Part shown: piece by piece, positions 39,901-51,432 of the stretch | How positions within the stretch are numbered: the first letter of the stretch is position 1 | Layout: every line of letters begins with the position of its first letter | Source of the DNA: Pseudomonas poae | GTDB lineage: Bacteria > Pseudomonadota > Gammaproteobacteria > Pseudomonadales > Pseudomonadaceae | DNA: 64,000 bases | NCBI GenBank assembly: GCA_028869255.1 | Contig: CP110972.1 | Span: 625,001 to 689,000, forward strand | Direction of reading: 5' to 3' | Translations under genes and position numbers: made by a program | Notes under the pieces: model-generated | The model's database searches: none | Told to the model about the DNA's origin: nothing | Seen by the model: the letters and a program-made list of their open reading frames with translations, nothing else

Positions 39901-40435
39901 CGACCTGGTGGAAGCCCTGGACACCCTCGAAAACGTGATCCGCAAGATCGACAAGGAAACCCGTAATCGCTTCAAAGATACCTTTGATCAGATTAATGGC
40001 GGTTTACAGGCGTTATTCCCGAAAGTTTTCGGTGGTGGCAGCGCTTACTTGGAACTGACGGGCGAAGATCTACTCGATACAGGGGTAACGATCATGGCGC
40101 GGCCTCCGGGCAAGAAGAACAGCACCATCCATTTGTTGTCCGGCGGCGAGAAAGCCCTGACCGCATTGGCCCTGGTATTTGCGATCTTCAAGCTGAACCC
40201 GGCGCCGTTCTGCATGCTCGATGAAGTTGACGCCCCGCTGGATGACGCTAACGTTGGACGCTACGCTCGGTTGGTCAAAGAGATGTCCCAGACCGTGCAG
40301 TTCATCTATATCACCCACAACAAGATCGCCATGGAAATGGCCGATCAACTGATGGGTGTCACGATGCACGAACCGGGTTGTTCGCGATTGGTGGCGGTGG
40401 ATGTCGAAGAGGCGATGGCGATGGTGGAGTCCTGA
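36948..40435 (+). pseudogene. smc: Smc, chromosome segregation ATPase, frameshifted
   Basis: A structural-maintenance-of-chromosomes protein that forms the condensin core. The first frame (GTG 36948) has Walker A GPNGCGKSNIIDAV, long coiled coils and a hinge (about 500-650), then loses frame after ELKTAQIA. The second frame (to 40435) supplies the remaining coiled coil, the signature [13 protein letters not shown] and Walker [12 protein letters not shown]. Adding one C at CC 39562-39563 gives [14 protein letters not shown] and restores 1162 residues. A break here should damage chromosome segregation, so an error is likely. Confidence 0.92.
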
Positions 40436-40694
40436 GCCATGCCGGCAGAGAATTTTTTCAGCACGCCGTAAGGGGGTTTACCGGTCTGGCGAAAGTGGCA
40501 AATGGACATATTTGTTCAAGGCATTTTGACAGACGGTGTAAAGTTATCTTTGGTCGTGCTAGTTTAATGTCAATTTTTCGTGTGCGTGGGCAAAACGTCA
40601 GTCAGAACATAGAGTTGGCGCCACGTTTTAAAGCGGTTTGCACGGTGCTAAACCCCTTATTTTTCAGCATTTTTTATTAGAGGCACGGGATTAC
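40436..40694. other. Intergenic region between smc and zipA
   Basis: A 259-bp gap that is clearly more AT-rich than its neighbours. It contains a TTGACA box at about 40528, a possible -35, but no well-spaced -10 that I would defend. It probably contains the zipA promoter and 5' untranslated region. Confidence 0.4.
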
Positions 40695-41558
40695 ATGGAA
40701 ATCGGTCTGCGCGAGTGGCTGATCGTCATCGGCATTATTGTCATTGCCGGTATTCTTTTTGATGGCTGGCGCCGCATGCGCGGTGGCAAGGGCAAGCTCA
40801 AATTCCGCCTGGACCGCAACCTGTCCAACTTGCCCGATGATGACGGCAGCGCCGAGCTGCTGGGGCCGCCCCGTGTGCTCGATACCCATAAAGAGCCGCA
40901 GCTGGACGAGCACGACTTGCCGTCGATGAGCGCACCCTTGCGTGAAGCCCGCGAGCCGTCCTCCAAGCGTGGCAAGCGCGCCAGCGCGGCCGTAGCCGAA
41001 CCGCATCAGGGCGACCTCAACCTCGACGTGGATGACGGCCCGAGCTTCAGCAGCCGCGACGATGATTTCCCGGACGAAAACGCCGGCAAGAACGCACCGC
41101 GCCAATCGGTCAACGATCAGCCGGCTGCCGAAGAAGTTTTGGTGATCAGTGTGATCTGCCGCGACAGCGCCGGCTTCAAAGGCCCGGCGCTGTTGCAGAA
41201 CATCCTGGAAAGCGGCCTGCGTTTTGGCGAGATGGATATTTTCCACCGTCACGAAAGCATGGCCGGTAATGGCGAAGTGCTGTTCTCCATGGCCAACGCA
41301 GTCAAGCCGGGCACCTTCGACCTGGACGATATCGACCTGTTCAGCACCCCGGCAGTGAGCTTCTTCCTCGGCCTGCCAGGCCCGCGTCACCCGAAACAGG
41401 CGTTCGACGTGATGGTGGCGGCAGCCCGCAAGCTGTCCCAGGAACTCAACGGCGAGCTCAAGGACGATCAACGCAGCGTCCTGACCGCCCAGACCATCGA
41501 GCACTACCGCCAGCGCATCGTCGAGTTCGAGCGTCGTGCCTTGACACAGAAACGCTGA
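40695..41558 (+). CDS. zipA: Cell division protein ZipA
   Basis: A 287-residue protein that anchors FtsZ to the inner membrane. An N-terminal transmembrane helix ([18 protein letters not shown]) with a basic flank is followed by a charged, disordered linker (about 45-145) and a C-terminal FtsZ-binding domain (about 155-280: [52 protein letters not shown]). ATG 40695 starts MEIGLREWL. The smc-zipA-ligA order is conserved in Pseudomonas. Confidence 0.95.
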   Translation: MEIGLREWLIVIGIIVIAGILFDGWRRMRGGKGKLKFRLDRNLSNLPDDDGSAELLGPPRVLDTHKEPQLDEHDLPSMSAPLREAREPSSKRGKRASAAVAEPHQGDLNLDVDDGPSFSSRDDDFPDENAGKNAPRQSVNDQPAAEEVLVISVICRDSAGFKGPALLQNILESGLRFGEMDIFHRHESMAGNGEVLFSMANAVKPGTFDLDDIDLFSTPAVSFFLGLPGPRHPKQAFDVMVAAARKLSQELNGELKDDQRSVLTAQTIEHYRQRIVEFERRALTQKR

Positions 41559-41604
41559 GGATTAGCCTCAGGCGTTGTCATTAGAATTAAGCGCACCATC
41601 ATTT

Positions 41605-43991
<2,387 letters not shown>

Positions 43992-44001
43992 CGCCGCCCT
44001 T

Positions 44002-44026
44002 GTGGCGAGCGGGCTTGCCCGCGTCG
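44002..44026. repeat. Single REP arm after ligA
   Basis: One copy of the GTGGCGAGCGGGCTTGCCCG-type REP unit, the same subtype as at 643-734, without a clear inverted partner. Confidence 0.65.
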
Positions 44027-44108
44027 GGTGGCGAAGCCGCCCCTCAACGAAGTGGAACGATCTCTAGCGCCAGATGATCTAGTCTCAGTCACCCAGGGAG
44101 AGATCGCC

Positions 44109-45275
44109 ATGTTCCGCTACTTCGAGCAACTCAGTTCGCGCATCGCTGCACCGTTCACGGCGGGTTCATCCCGTAACAGCAAGTTGTGGCAATGCCGTTG
44201 TGGGCAATCCCTGTTCTTTCGTAACAGTCAGTGCCTGGCCTGCCAGGCACTGCTGGGTTATCAGCCGCAACAGAGCCGGTTGTCGTCCCTGCAACCCGGG
44301 CCTGTCGCGGGCACCTGGCTGCAGGACGATAACCTCGACGCCGGCGCCTTCCGCCGCTGCGCCAACCTCGACACCCCGGCCGCCTGCAACTGGCTGATTC
44401 CCGCCCACAGCACCGCGCCATTGTGCGTGGCGTGCAGCCTGAACCGCACCATCCCCGACCTGTCGATCGCGGAAAACCCCGAGCGCTGGCGCAAAGTCGA
44501 AACCGCCAAGCGTCGGCTGGTGGCGCAACTGATCAGCCTGGGCCTGCAAGTGGTGCCTAAAAGCGTCGACGAAGACAGCGGCCTGGCCTTTGATTTCGTC
44601 GGCATCGACCTGGAAGGCAATGCGCCCACCACCGGCCACGCCAACGGCCTGATCACCCTGGACATCAAGGAAGCCGACGACGAACACCGCGAGAAAGTCC
44701 GCGTGCAGATGCGCGAACCGTACCGCACTCTGCTCGGCCATTTTCGCCATGAGGTCGGCCACTACTATTGGGATCGCTTGATCGCCAACAGCCACTGGCT
44801 TGAGCCTTTTCGCCAGCTGTTCGGCGACGAACGCGCCAGTTACGCCGACGCACTCGACCATCACTACCAGAACGGCCCACGCCCCGACTGGCAGCAAACC
44901 TGCGTCAGCGCCTACGCCACCATGCACCCCTGGGAGGATTGGGCCGAAACCTGGGCGCATTACCTGCACATGATGGACGCCGTCGACACCGCCCTGGGCT
45001 TCGGCATGAGTGCCCGCGAGATGGACCTGGATTACCAGCCGTTCCCCCTCACCACCCTCTACGACCCCGAACACCCGGGCGGCACGGCGTTCCTGTCGTT
45101 CGTCAACGCCTGGATCGAGCTGGCCGGCATGCTCAACGAGCTGTCGCGCAGCATGGGCCAGCCGGATTTCTACCCCTTCGTGCTGCCGCCAGCGGTGATC
45201 GCCAAGCTGCACTTCATCCACCTGGTGATCCAGGAAGAGGGCGGCAGGGCGGACGAGGTGGTACAGGCGCAATAA
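44109..45275 (+). CDS. Putative zinc-binding metallopeptidase with N-terminal zinc ribbon
   Basis: A 388-residue protein. The N-terminus has a zinc-ribbon pattern (CRCGQSLFFRNSQCLAC). The C-terminal half holds a gluzincin-like HEVGHYYW motif (residues 214-221), with a likely third ligand downstream in HPWEDWAETWAHYLHMMD. There is no signal peptide. Proteins of this type are widespread in proteobacteria, but no substrate is known to me. ATG 44109 has GGGAG about 10 bases upstream. It precedes the SRP RNA gene. Confidence 0.8.
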   Translation: MFRYFEQLSSRIAAPFTAGSSRNSKLWQCRCGQSLFFRNSQCLACQALLGYQPQQSRLSSLQPGPVAGTWLQDDNLDAGAFRRCANLDTPAACNWLIPAHSTAPLCVACSLNRTIPDLSIAENPERWRKVETAKRRLVAQLISLGLQVVPKSVDEDSGLAFDFVGIDLEGNAPTTGHANGLITLDIKEADDEHREKVRVQMREPYRTLLGHFRHEVGHYYWDRLIANSHWLEPFRQLFGDERASYADALDHHYQNGPRPDWQQTCVSAYATMHPWEDWAETWAHYLHMMDAVDTALGFGMSAREMDLDYQPFPLTTLYDPEHPGGTAFLSFVNAWIELAGMLNELSRSMGQPDFYPFVLPPAVIAKLHFIHLVIQEEGGRADEVVQAQ

Positions 45276-45366
45276 GTGGCGCTGTGGGGGAGCCAAGTGT
45301 GCTGCAGGTCCTGGGGTGGCGGGCAAGTACTTGAAGCATCAGATATTTTTAATCCGGAACCAACGG

Positions 45367-45394
45367 TTGTAACTTCCGATGAGATCGGTACAAT
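45367..45394 (+). promoter_or_regulatory. Sigma-70 promoter of ffs
   Basis: TTGTAA (45367-45372), a 16-bp spacer and TACAAT (45389-45394) lie about 33 bp upstream of the RNA. The transcript would start near 45401 with a GCTTGCC-GAGA-GGCAAGC hairpin (45401-45418). Confidence 0.7.
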
Positions 45395-45426
45395 GGCCCC
45401 GCTTGCCGAGAGGCAAGCGTCGTTAT

Positions 45427-45536
45427 GGTGACCCCATCGGTCCCCCCGCAACGATTACCCGTGAACCTGGTCAGAGCCGGAAGGCAGCAGCCACAGCGGG
45501 AACATTGTGTGCCGGGGTGTGGCTGGTGGGGTTGCC
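45427..45536 (+). ncRNA. ffs: 4.5S signal recognition particle RNA
   Basis: The conserved SRP domain IV is visible: GGTCAGAGCCGGAAGGCAGCAGCC and GTGTGCCGGGGTGTGGCTGG form the Ffh-binding asymmetric and symmetric loops. The outer stem pairs GGTGACCCC with GGGGTTGCC. An outer CGTTATGG/CCATAACG extension (45421-45545) may be part of the precursor. It works with Ffh in co-translational membrane targeting. Confidence 0.94.
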
Positions 45537-45695
45537 TCCATAACGCCCTTCCTTGAAGTACCCTCCTGTTTCAAATCAAAACGCCTGTTCACTCCTCTGC
45601 CGATGTCAATTGCGCAGTCGATGACGGCTGGACAACGTCAAGCCGCCTGCTAGCGTCAATCATGCAAACGAACCCAGTGCTGGAGTAGTGAAGAG

Positions 45696-45705
45696 GTGAT
45701 AGCAC
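45696..45705. promoter_or_regulatory. Shared upstream 10-mer GTGATAGCAC (copy 1)
   Basis: GTGATAGCAC lies 26 bp before the start of the first muramidase gene. Its reverse complement is found at exactly the same distance before the second copy (46805-46814). It could be a common operator or a remnant of the duplication. Confidence 0.35.
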
Positions 45706-45731
45706 TCAATTCCTGAACAAGGATGATTGCC

Positions 45732-46653
45732 ATGACCAGTCTTTCTTCTATCAAGGCTTCAGTCGGTACGCTTGGCAAGGCCGTCAATGACCCCGCCGAC
45801 GTTCGCTACATTCAACATCTGTTTAATCTGATCGCACCCACTACCGCTGCGCGCCTGTTTGGAAGACGGCAAGGCCGGGCCCTTGTTGGTCGAGCGCATC
45901 AGCAATTATCAAGTGACTCGCCTCAAAGTCGCCAAACCCGATGGAGTGATCGATCCTGCCGGGCGCACGTTCAACAGCCTGCTTGAGGATGCGCGCAAGG
46001 CTGATCCGCCGCCTGCATCGGACCAACTGCAGTTGGTAACCAAGGCCACAGTTGATGGCAGCGTGACCTTGACCGACGCTGACTTTCAGAATGCCGCGAC
46101 TCAGTTGGGCAATGGAATTGCAGTGAATATCATCAAGGCATTCGCCATCGTGGAGTCTGGTGGGCGTTCCGGGTTCGGGCCGACGATGATGCCGGTGGTC
46201 GCGTATGAGGGGCATATCTTCCGCAAGTACACCCAGCGAAAGTACGACAAGGCCTACCCTTTGCTGTCGTACCCGTATCTTGAAAAGGCCGGCCCGCAAT
46301 GGCGCGCCAACAACAAGGACCAGGCCACGGCATGGAAGACGATGCTCGCTGCGTTCAACCTGGCGCCCGAGGCTGCGTTGATGTCCGCGTCCTACGGCAT
46401 GTTTCAAATCATGGGCTTCAACTTCGCGGCCTGCGGGTACAGGAACGTGTTTGATTTTGTCACTGCGATCAAGCTCAACGCCGGTCAGCAATTGAAGGCA
46501 TTCGTGGGGTTTTGCAGCAAGAACCCGGCCCTGATCAAGGCCATGAAAACCAAGGATTACGTGGGCATGGCCCGTCACTACAACGGCCAGGACTTCGGCG
46601 ACTACGACAAACGCATCCGGCGAACCTACGAATCCCTGGAGAAGAAAAAATAG
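45732..46653 (+). pseudogene. Muramidase-domain protein (PG-binding + DUF3380), copy 1, frameshifted
   Basis: An N-terminal peptidoglycan-binding domain (DVRYIQHLFNLI, VAKPDGVIDPAGRTFNSLLED) is followed by an N-acetylmuramidase domain with a probable catalytic glutamate in FAIVESGGRSGFG and the conserved GMFQIMGFNF. There is no signal peptide. The frame breaks at TTT 45858-45860; removing one T joins the halves into 306 residues. It is a paralogue of the next gene, lacking about 40 residues between the two domains. ATG 45732 has AAGGA 10 bases upstream. Confidence 0.82.
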
Positions 46654-46685
46654 CCGCAGCGCAACCCTTGCAGTTTTATTGCGCA

Positions 46686-46720
46686 GCGCATTGATAGCTG
46701 TTTCACAGCTATCAATGCGC
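46686..46720. repeat. Perfect 15-bp hairpin between the two muramidase genes
   Basis: GCGCATTGATAGCTG, a TTTCA loop, and its exact complement. There is no T-run, so it is not a standard terminator, but it could stabilise or end the upstream transcript. Confidence 0.7.
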
Positions 46721-46804
46721 TCACTGGACAACCTAAAACCAACTTGTTAGCTTGCGCTCGCTACTTGTTTCAGAATGTGACAAGAGTACAGAGTTGATAT
46801 TGAA

Positions 46805-46814
46805 GTGCTATCAC
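46805..46814. promoter_or_regulatory. Shared upstream 10-mer GTGCTATCAC (copy 2)
   Basis: Reverse complement of the element at 45696-45705, again 26 bp before the gene start. Here it is extended to the perfect palindrome GAAGTG-CTAT-CACTTC (46802-46817). Confidence 0.35.
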
Positions 46815-46840
46815 TTCTTTAACTAACAGGGATGTCTGTG

Positions 46841-47888
46841 ATGAAAAGCCTGCAAGGGTTACCCCGTCTTATCAGTGCCTCGGTAGGTGCGCCCGGTAAA
46901 GCCCGGAATTTGCCTGCCGATGTTCAGTGCATCCAGTATCTATTCAATTTGATCATTCCCAAGATGGGGTTCCCGCTGGCCGAAAACGGCAAGTGTGATG
47001 GCCAGTTGGTGCAGTGCATCAGCCAGTACCAGTTTCGTCATCTTAAATATGCACACCCGGACGGCGTGATTGACCCTACCGGCCGCACCTTCAACAGCCT
47101 GATCGAAGAGGCGGTGAAAGTGCCGGTGAAGGCGTTTGCGACGATGCGCATTCCCAGCTTCTTGAATGTGTTCGGCAATAACCAGGGCGATACGGTGCAG
47201 GCCACGGTCAATGTGTACCTGGACCGCATGCGCGCAATGGTCGAGGCCGAGCGGCGTAACCGGCAACTGATGTTGCAGTCCACCTGCGACGGCGGCATGA
47301 CCCTGACCGATACCGACTTCCAGAACGCCGCGACGCAGTTGGGCAACGGTATTTCAGTGAATCTCATCAAGGCGTTTGCCACGGTCGAATCCGGTGGGCG
47401 CTCCGGTTTCGGGCCGGCCAAATTACCGGTGATCGCATTTGAAGGGCACTGGTTTCGCAAATACACCAAGAGTATTTACGACCAGGCCCACCCGCTGCTG
47501 TCTTACCCCTATGTGAAAAAAGCCGGGCCACAATGGCAGGTCAACAACAAGGACCAGACCAAGGCCTGGGAAACCATGGCCACGGCCTTTGCGCTGGACC
47601 ATGGAAGCGGCGTTGAAATCGGCGTCCTGGGGCATGTTTCAGATGATGGGTTTCAATTTTGCATCTTGCGGTTACAAGTCGGTGTTTGAATTTACCGCCG
47701 CACTCAAGATTAATGCCGGTCATCAACTAAAGGCCTTCGTCAGTTTTTGCAGCCAGAGCCCGTCGTTAATCAAGGCGATGAAGGAAAAAGACTATGTCGC
47801 CATGGCGCGTAACTATAACGGCAAGGATTACGGCGACTATGACCGCCGTATAAAAAATGCCTACGAAGCACTTGAAGGGAAAAAATAA
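46841..47888 (+). pseudogene. Muramidase-domain protein (PG-binding + DUF3380), copy 2, frameshifted
   Basis: It has the same architecture as copy 1. A peptidoglycan-binding domain (DVQCIQYLFNLI, HPDGVIDPTGRTFNSLIEE) is followed by a helical insert absent from copy 1 (about residues 95-140), then the muramidase domain with ATVESGGRSGFG and the catalytic glutamate. The frame breaks at CC 47599-47600; removing one C joins TAFALD to MEAALKSASWGMFQMMGFNF and gives 348 residues. AGGGA lies 8 bases before ATG 46841. The next gene starts 1 bp after its stop. Confidence 0.82.
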
Positions 47889-47889
47889 G

Positions 47890-48486
47890 ATGATCCGGTT
47901 TCTTGCGGTTGGTGTGTTGTCGATGTGTTGCGCAGTGCCTGCGTTTGCCAGTTCCGCCGCGCTGCATTCGGGCAAGTACGAAGGGCTGATGCTGGCGGTG
48001 ACCCCTGAGCATGAAGTCGAAGGTTTCTACGCCGAAGAACTGGGCGAGGGCGTAACCCGCAGCTGTGCGTTCTACCTGCGAGGCAAGCCCGAAGCGCTCA
48101 CTACCTGGCTCGACGAAGCCTACCCGGGCAGCCTTGCGCCTTCGTCCGACGGCGTGACCCTGACCGTGGAGCAAGGCCGCCAGCATCCGGGCTGCATGAG
48201 CGTGCTGATGCCGGAAATTGCCACCGGCCTGGACCTGACCCAGACCGCCAGCAGCAACTGGATCGGCTTGGTGACCGTGTCGGCCGACAAGGCTTATCTG
48301 CTGAAAACCCCTGGCGACAAGGCCACCAAGCGCCCGTATATCGTCAAGGATGATGTGGTCGGTGTGCTGGCCTTCAAGGAGGGCTGGGCTCAGGTTGAGT
48401 TCACCAACGCCAAGGACCGGACGTTCACCGGTTGGATCAGCCAGGATCAGTACAGCCGCTTGGCTGCGCCCGCTGCGCAAAACTGA
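47890..48486 (+). CDS. Exported protein of unknown function coupled to the muramidase gene
   Basis: A 198-residue protein with a clear signal peptide (MIRFLAVGVLSMCCAVPAFA) and a C-terminal segment resembling a bacterial SH3 domain (AYLLKTPGDK...VVGVLAFKEGWAQVEF...GWISQDQYSRL). It contains several cysteines. It begins 1 bp after the muramidase stop, so it is translationally coupled to it. A periplasmic partner directly behind a leaderless peptidoglycan hydrolase is the usual layout of effector and immunity genes; that role is inferred from position only. Confidence 0.75.
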   Translation: MIRFLAVGVLSMCCAVPAFASSAALHSGKYEGLMLAVTPEHEVEGFYAEELGEGVTRSCAFYLRGKPEALTTWLDEAYPGSLAPSSDGVTLTVEQGRQHPGCMSVLMPEIATGLDLTQTASSNWIGLVTVSADKAYLLKTPGDKATKRPYIVKDDVVGVLAFKEGWAQVEFTNAKDRTFTGWISQDQYSRLAAPAAQN

Positions 48487-48497
48487 GCTATAAAAAA

Positions 48498-48532
48498 ACG
48501 CCGCTGTGTGCCCGTCACACAGCGGCGTTTTT
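48498..48532. terminator. Strong bidirectional terminator
   Basis: Perfect 13-bp stem ACGCCGCTGTGTG/CACACAGCGGCGT with a 5-nt loop, flanked by an A-run and a T-run, between two convergent genes. Confidence 0.92.
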
Positions 48533-48543
48533 GTGCGCGGTGC

Positions 48544-49446
48544 TTAGTCTTTGTTGCGATTGAACAGCTTGCGGATCACCGCGAACAGCGCCACCACGCC
48601 GACGACTAGGAACTTCTTCGCAGCCAGCAGGAAAATGCCGATCTTGGCGAACAACCCGGCCTTGGCGGCAATCCCGCCCGCAACCAGGGCCGCCAGGCCG
48701 TAAGAGGCCAGCTTGTCGGTCTTGGGGTTGAAGTCGGTGTACAGGTTGCCGTCGGTGAAGTTGGTGAACGCCAGGACCTTGGGCATTTCCTGTTTGACGG
48801 TCGCCAGGTCGGCCATGCCGGCCACGGCGTTGAGTTCCAGGACGCCTTCGCGGCCCAGCACGCGGATGCTGTAGTTAAGGGTGGTCTGGTCGGCGTCGTC
48901 GGCTTTCAGCTCGCGCGCCCAGTACATCTTGTGGGTGCTGTCGTCGTAGCGCGGCGGCTCGGCCCAGCCCAGCAGGTGCAGGCCGGCGTAGCCTTGCTTC
49001 TTGCGTTCCTGGTTCTGTGCTTCGTCTTCTTCCTGCATTTGCTTGAGCAGTTCGGCGTAGTCGATTTTCGCCGCATCCTCGTCAGAAATATGCCCGTCGT
49101 CCTTGTAGCTGACGATCACGCCCCAGCCGCGCTCCGACAACGGGCTGACGGCTTTGGGCACGATCATGCCCAGGGTCTTGAAGCCCGGCGGGTTGCCCCA
49201 GCCATCGGTCAGCAGGCGCTCGGTGTCGGCGGGGTCGAGGTAGTAGAACTCGTCATTGAGCTTGAGGCTCGCAATGCCACTGGGCAGGGTGACCGTGCCG
49301 GTCTTTTGCTTGAGCGACGCGAGAAAGTGTTCGGCGGTTTCGGCCGGTGCGCTGGCTTCAACAGGCGCGGGCGTGGACGCGGCAAAGGCGGGTGCGACAG
49401 GCAGGCTCAGAGCGGCTGCCGCCAGTAACAGGCGGAAGTAATTCAT
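48544..49446 (-). CDS. DUF2167 family membrane protein
   Basis: A 300-residue protein with a signal peptide (LLLAAAALSLPVAPAFA), a soluble DUF2167 domain (YYLDPADTERLLTDGWGNPPG, WGVIVSYKDDGHISDEDAAKIDY, LHLLGWAEPPRYD) and two C-terminal hydrophobic segments ending in the basic tail RKLFNRNKD. Function is not known to me. It stands alone between a terminator and a LysR gene. Confidence 0.85.
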   Translation of the reverse strand: MNYFRLLLAAAALSLPVAPAFAASTPAPVEASAPAETAEHFLASLKQKTGTVTLPSGIASLKLNDEFYYLDPADTERLLTDGWGNPPGFKTLGMIVPKAVSPLSERGWGVIVSYKDDGHISDEDAAKIDYAELLKQMQEEDEAQNQERKKQGYAGLHLLGWAEPPRYDDSTHKMYWARELKADDADQTTLNYSIRVLGREGVLELNAVAGMADLATVKQEMPKVLAFTNFTDGNLYTDFNPKTDKLASYGLAALVAGGIAAKAGLFAKIGIFLLAAKKFLVVGVVALFAVIRKLFNRNKD

Positions 49447-49506
49447 GGTAGTCCCTTACATTTTGAATTAATTTCGCGGGAGGATATATGAAATAACTGT
49501 TTTGGG

Positions 49507-50370
49507 TTAGCCGAACGTCTCGCGCAGCAACCCGGCAAACGCATCCCGCGCCAGGTGGCGCTGGGTGTCCTTGTGCCAGAACAGCAGGTTATCCACGGCC
49601 TGCAACTCGTCGAATCGATACGAGGCCAGTTGATTGGCCTGCTCATAGCGGGCCAGGATGCCTTCCGGTGCCAGCGCCACGCCGATCCCCGCGCTGACAC
49701 AACCGATGATCGTGCCCCAACTGGCATAGCTGGCGATGCTCGGCTTGAAGTCATGGGGCTTGACCCAGTTCTCCAGTGCGGCGCGATACGGGCAGCCGGG
49801 CGGCCACACCAGCAAGGTGCGGCCAGCCAAATCCTCGGCGCTGTTGATCGGCGCGCTGGACGCGCTGGCGATCAGCACCAGGCGCTCGCTGTAGACCACG
49901 CTGTGTGCAAGCTTTGCGCGTTTGTTGCCGGAGGCCACCAACGCCACATCCAGGCGATGGTGCTGCAAATCATCGAGTAACTGGCCCCAGGCGCCGGTCA
50001 CCAGTTCCAGGTTCACCTCCGGGTAGCGCCGATGGTATTCCGCCAGCAGCGGTGGCAAGCGGCCGCTGGCGCTGGATTCCACCGCACCGATACGCAGGGT
50101 GCCACGCGGGATGGCGGTGGCGTCGACGGCGCGTTTGGACTCCTCCACCAGTGCCAGGATGCGCTCACAGTAATCGAGGAAGACTTCACCAGCCGCACTG
50201 ATCGCCAGCCCACGCCCGGCGCGGATAAACAGCGGGGTGCCCAACTCGCTCTCCAACTGCTTGATGCGCGTGGTGATGTTGGACGCTACGCAGTGCAATT
50301 GCAGGGCGGCCTGGGCCACGCTGCCGGTTTGCGCCACGGCTCGTACCATTTTCAGTTGGGCCAGTTCCAT
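49507..50370 (-). CDS. LysR family transcriptional regulator
   Basis: A 287-residue LysR protein: an N-terminal helix-turn-helix (about 1-62, TGSVAQAALQLHCVASNITTRIKQLE) and a substrate-binding domain (about 88-285, GTLRIGAVES, GCVSAGIGVALAPEGIL). It is divergent from an EamA exporter 102 bp away, so it probably controls that gene; pairs of this kind are common. Confidence 0.92.
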   Translation of the reverse strand: MELAQLKMVRAVAQTGSVAQAALQLHCVASNITTRIKQLESELGTPLFIRAGRGLAISAAGEVFLDYCERILALVEESKRAVDATAIPRGTLRIGAVESSASGRLPPLLAEYHRRYPEVNLELVTGAWGQLLDDLQHHRLDVALVASGNKRAKLAHSVVYSERLVLIASASSAPINSAEDLAGRTLLVWPPGCPYRAALENWVKPHDFKPSIASYASWGTIIGCVSAGIGVALAPEGILARYEQANQLASYRFDELQAVDNLLFWHKDTQRHLARDAFAGLLRETFG

Positions 50371-50472
50371 TGCTCAGTTCCAGTGATTTCAGATGTCAGA
50401 AACGGTTAATTGTCCTGCGCCTTGCCGAGGCCAAGACTGACGGCATTCCCTCTCTGTTTGCGGACGCCATTG

Positions 50473-51432
50473 ATGAATCCCCCTTCACCCGTAAAGCTAA
50501 CGCTAGTTGTCGCCAGCGTCATCCTCTGTTGGGCGTATTCGCCGATTGGCGTGCACCTGGGGCTGCACAGCTATAGCCCCGGCCAGTTGGCGTTGCTGCG
50601 GTTTTTGATCGCCTCGGTGTTTATGGGCGCGGTGGCACTGGTGCTGGGCATCGGTCGGCCGCGCCTGCGGGATCTGCCGTGGTTGCTGGTGCTGGGGTTT
50701 TTCGGGGTGTTCCTGCATCACACCAGCCTCAATTACGGGCAGCAATGGGTGACGGCGGCCGCGTCCAGCGTGCTGGCACAGTCGGCGCCACTGTGCAGCG
50801 TGCTGATTGCGTTTTTCTGCTTGAAGGAGGGGGTCAGCGCCTGGCGCTGGGGCTGCGTGCTGCTGGGGCTGCTCGGCGTGCTGGTGGTGATCTGGGGGGA
50901 TCAGGGCGTGGCGGATATCAACCCGCGTGGCTTGCTGATCCTGCTGGCGGCGCTGTCCTGGAGCGTGTACTTCGCCCTGCAGAAGCACTATGCCCACCGC
51001 TACAGCCCACTGACCATGGCGTGCTACATGGTGTGGGCGGGCACGCTGATGCTCGCCGTGAACCTGCCGGGCCTGCCAGCCGCCGTGGTGCAGGCGCCGT
51101 TGGCGGAAAACCTGGCGGTGCTAGTGCTCGGGGTTTTCCCCAGCGCACTGGCGTACCTGGCCTGGGGTTATGTGTTGAAACATGTCGAGGTCAGCCGCGC
51201 CTCGGTGGCGATGTACCTGATCCCGCCGGTGGCCATGCTGATGGCCGCGACGCTGCTGGGCGAGCACATTGCCGTGCAGGTGGTGCTCGGCGGTGTGATC
51301 GTGCTGGCCAGCGTGGCGGCCATCAGCCTGGAAGGGCGCTGGCGGTCAGTCGCTCAGGCAAAACGCCCGCAAGCGGTGGCCGTCCAGGTCCTGGGCGACG
51401 AAGGTGTAGCCGAAATCCAGCGCGGTCGGTGA
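50473..51432 (+). CDS. EamA/DMT family transporter
   Basis: A 319-residue drug/metabolite transporter with about ten transmembrane helices in two EamA repeats (ILCWAYSPIGVHLGLH..., then LILLAALSWSVYFALQKHY...). The helical part ends near SLEGRW; the last 28 or so residues run 87 nt into the convergent VOC gene and look unlike membrane protein sequence. ATG 50473 was chosen because the first helix follows it directly. Substrate unknown. Confidence 0.88.
   Translation: MNPPSPVKLTLVVASVILCWAYSPIGVHLGLHSYSPGQLALLRFLIASVFMGAVALVLGIGRPRLRDLPWLLVLGFFGVFLHHTSLNYGQQWVTAAASSVLAQSAPLCSVLIAFFCLKEGVSAWRWGCVLLGLLGVLVVIWGDQGVADINPRGLLILLAALSWSVYFALQKHYAHRYSPLTMACYMVWAGTLMLAVNLPGLPAAVVQAPLAENLAVLVLGVFPSALAYLAWGYVLKHVEVSRASVAMYLIPPVAMLMAATLLGEHIAVQVVLGGVIVLASVAAISLEGRWRSVAQAKRPQAVAVQVLGDEGVAEIQRGR

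Noticed and set aside
45732..47888. Prophage or lysis cassette suggested by the muramidase domains
   Set aside because: No holin, capsid, tail, integrase or attachment sites are near; flanking genes are ordinary chromosomal genes.
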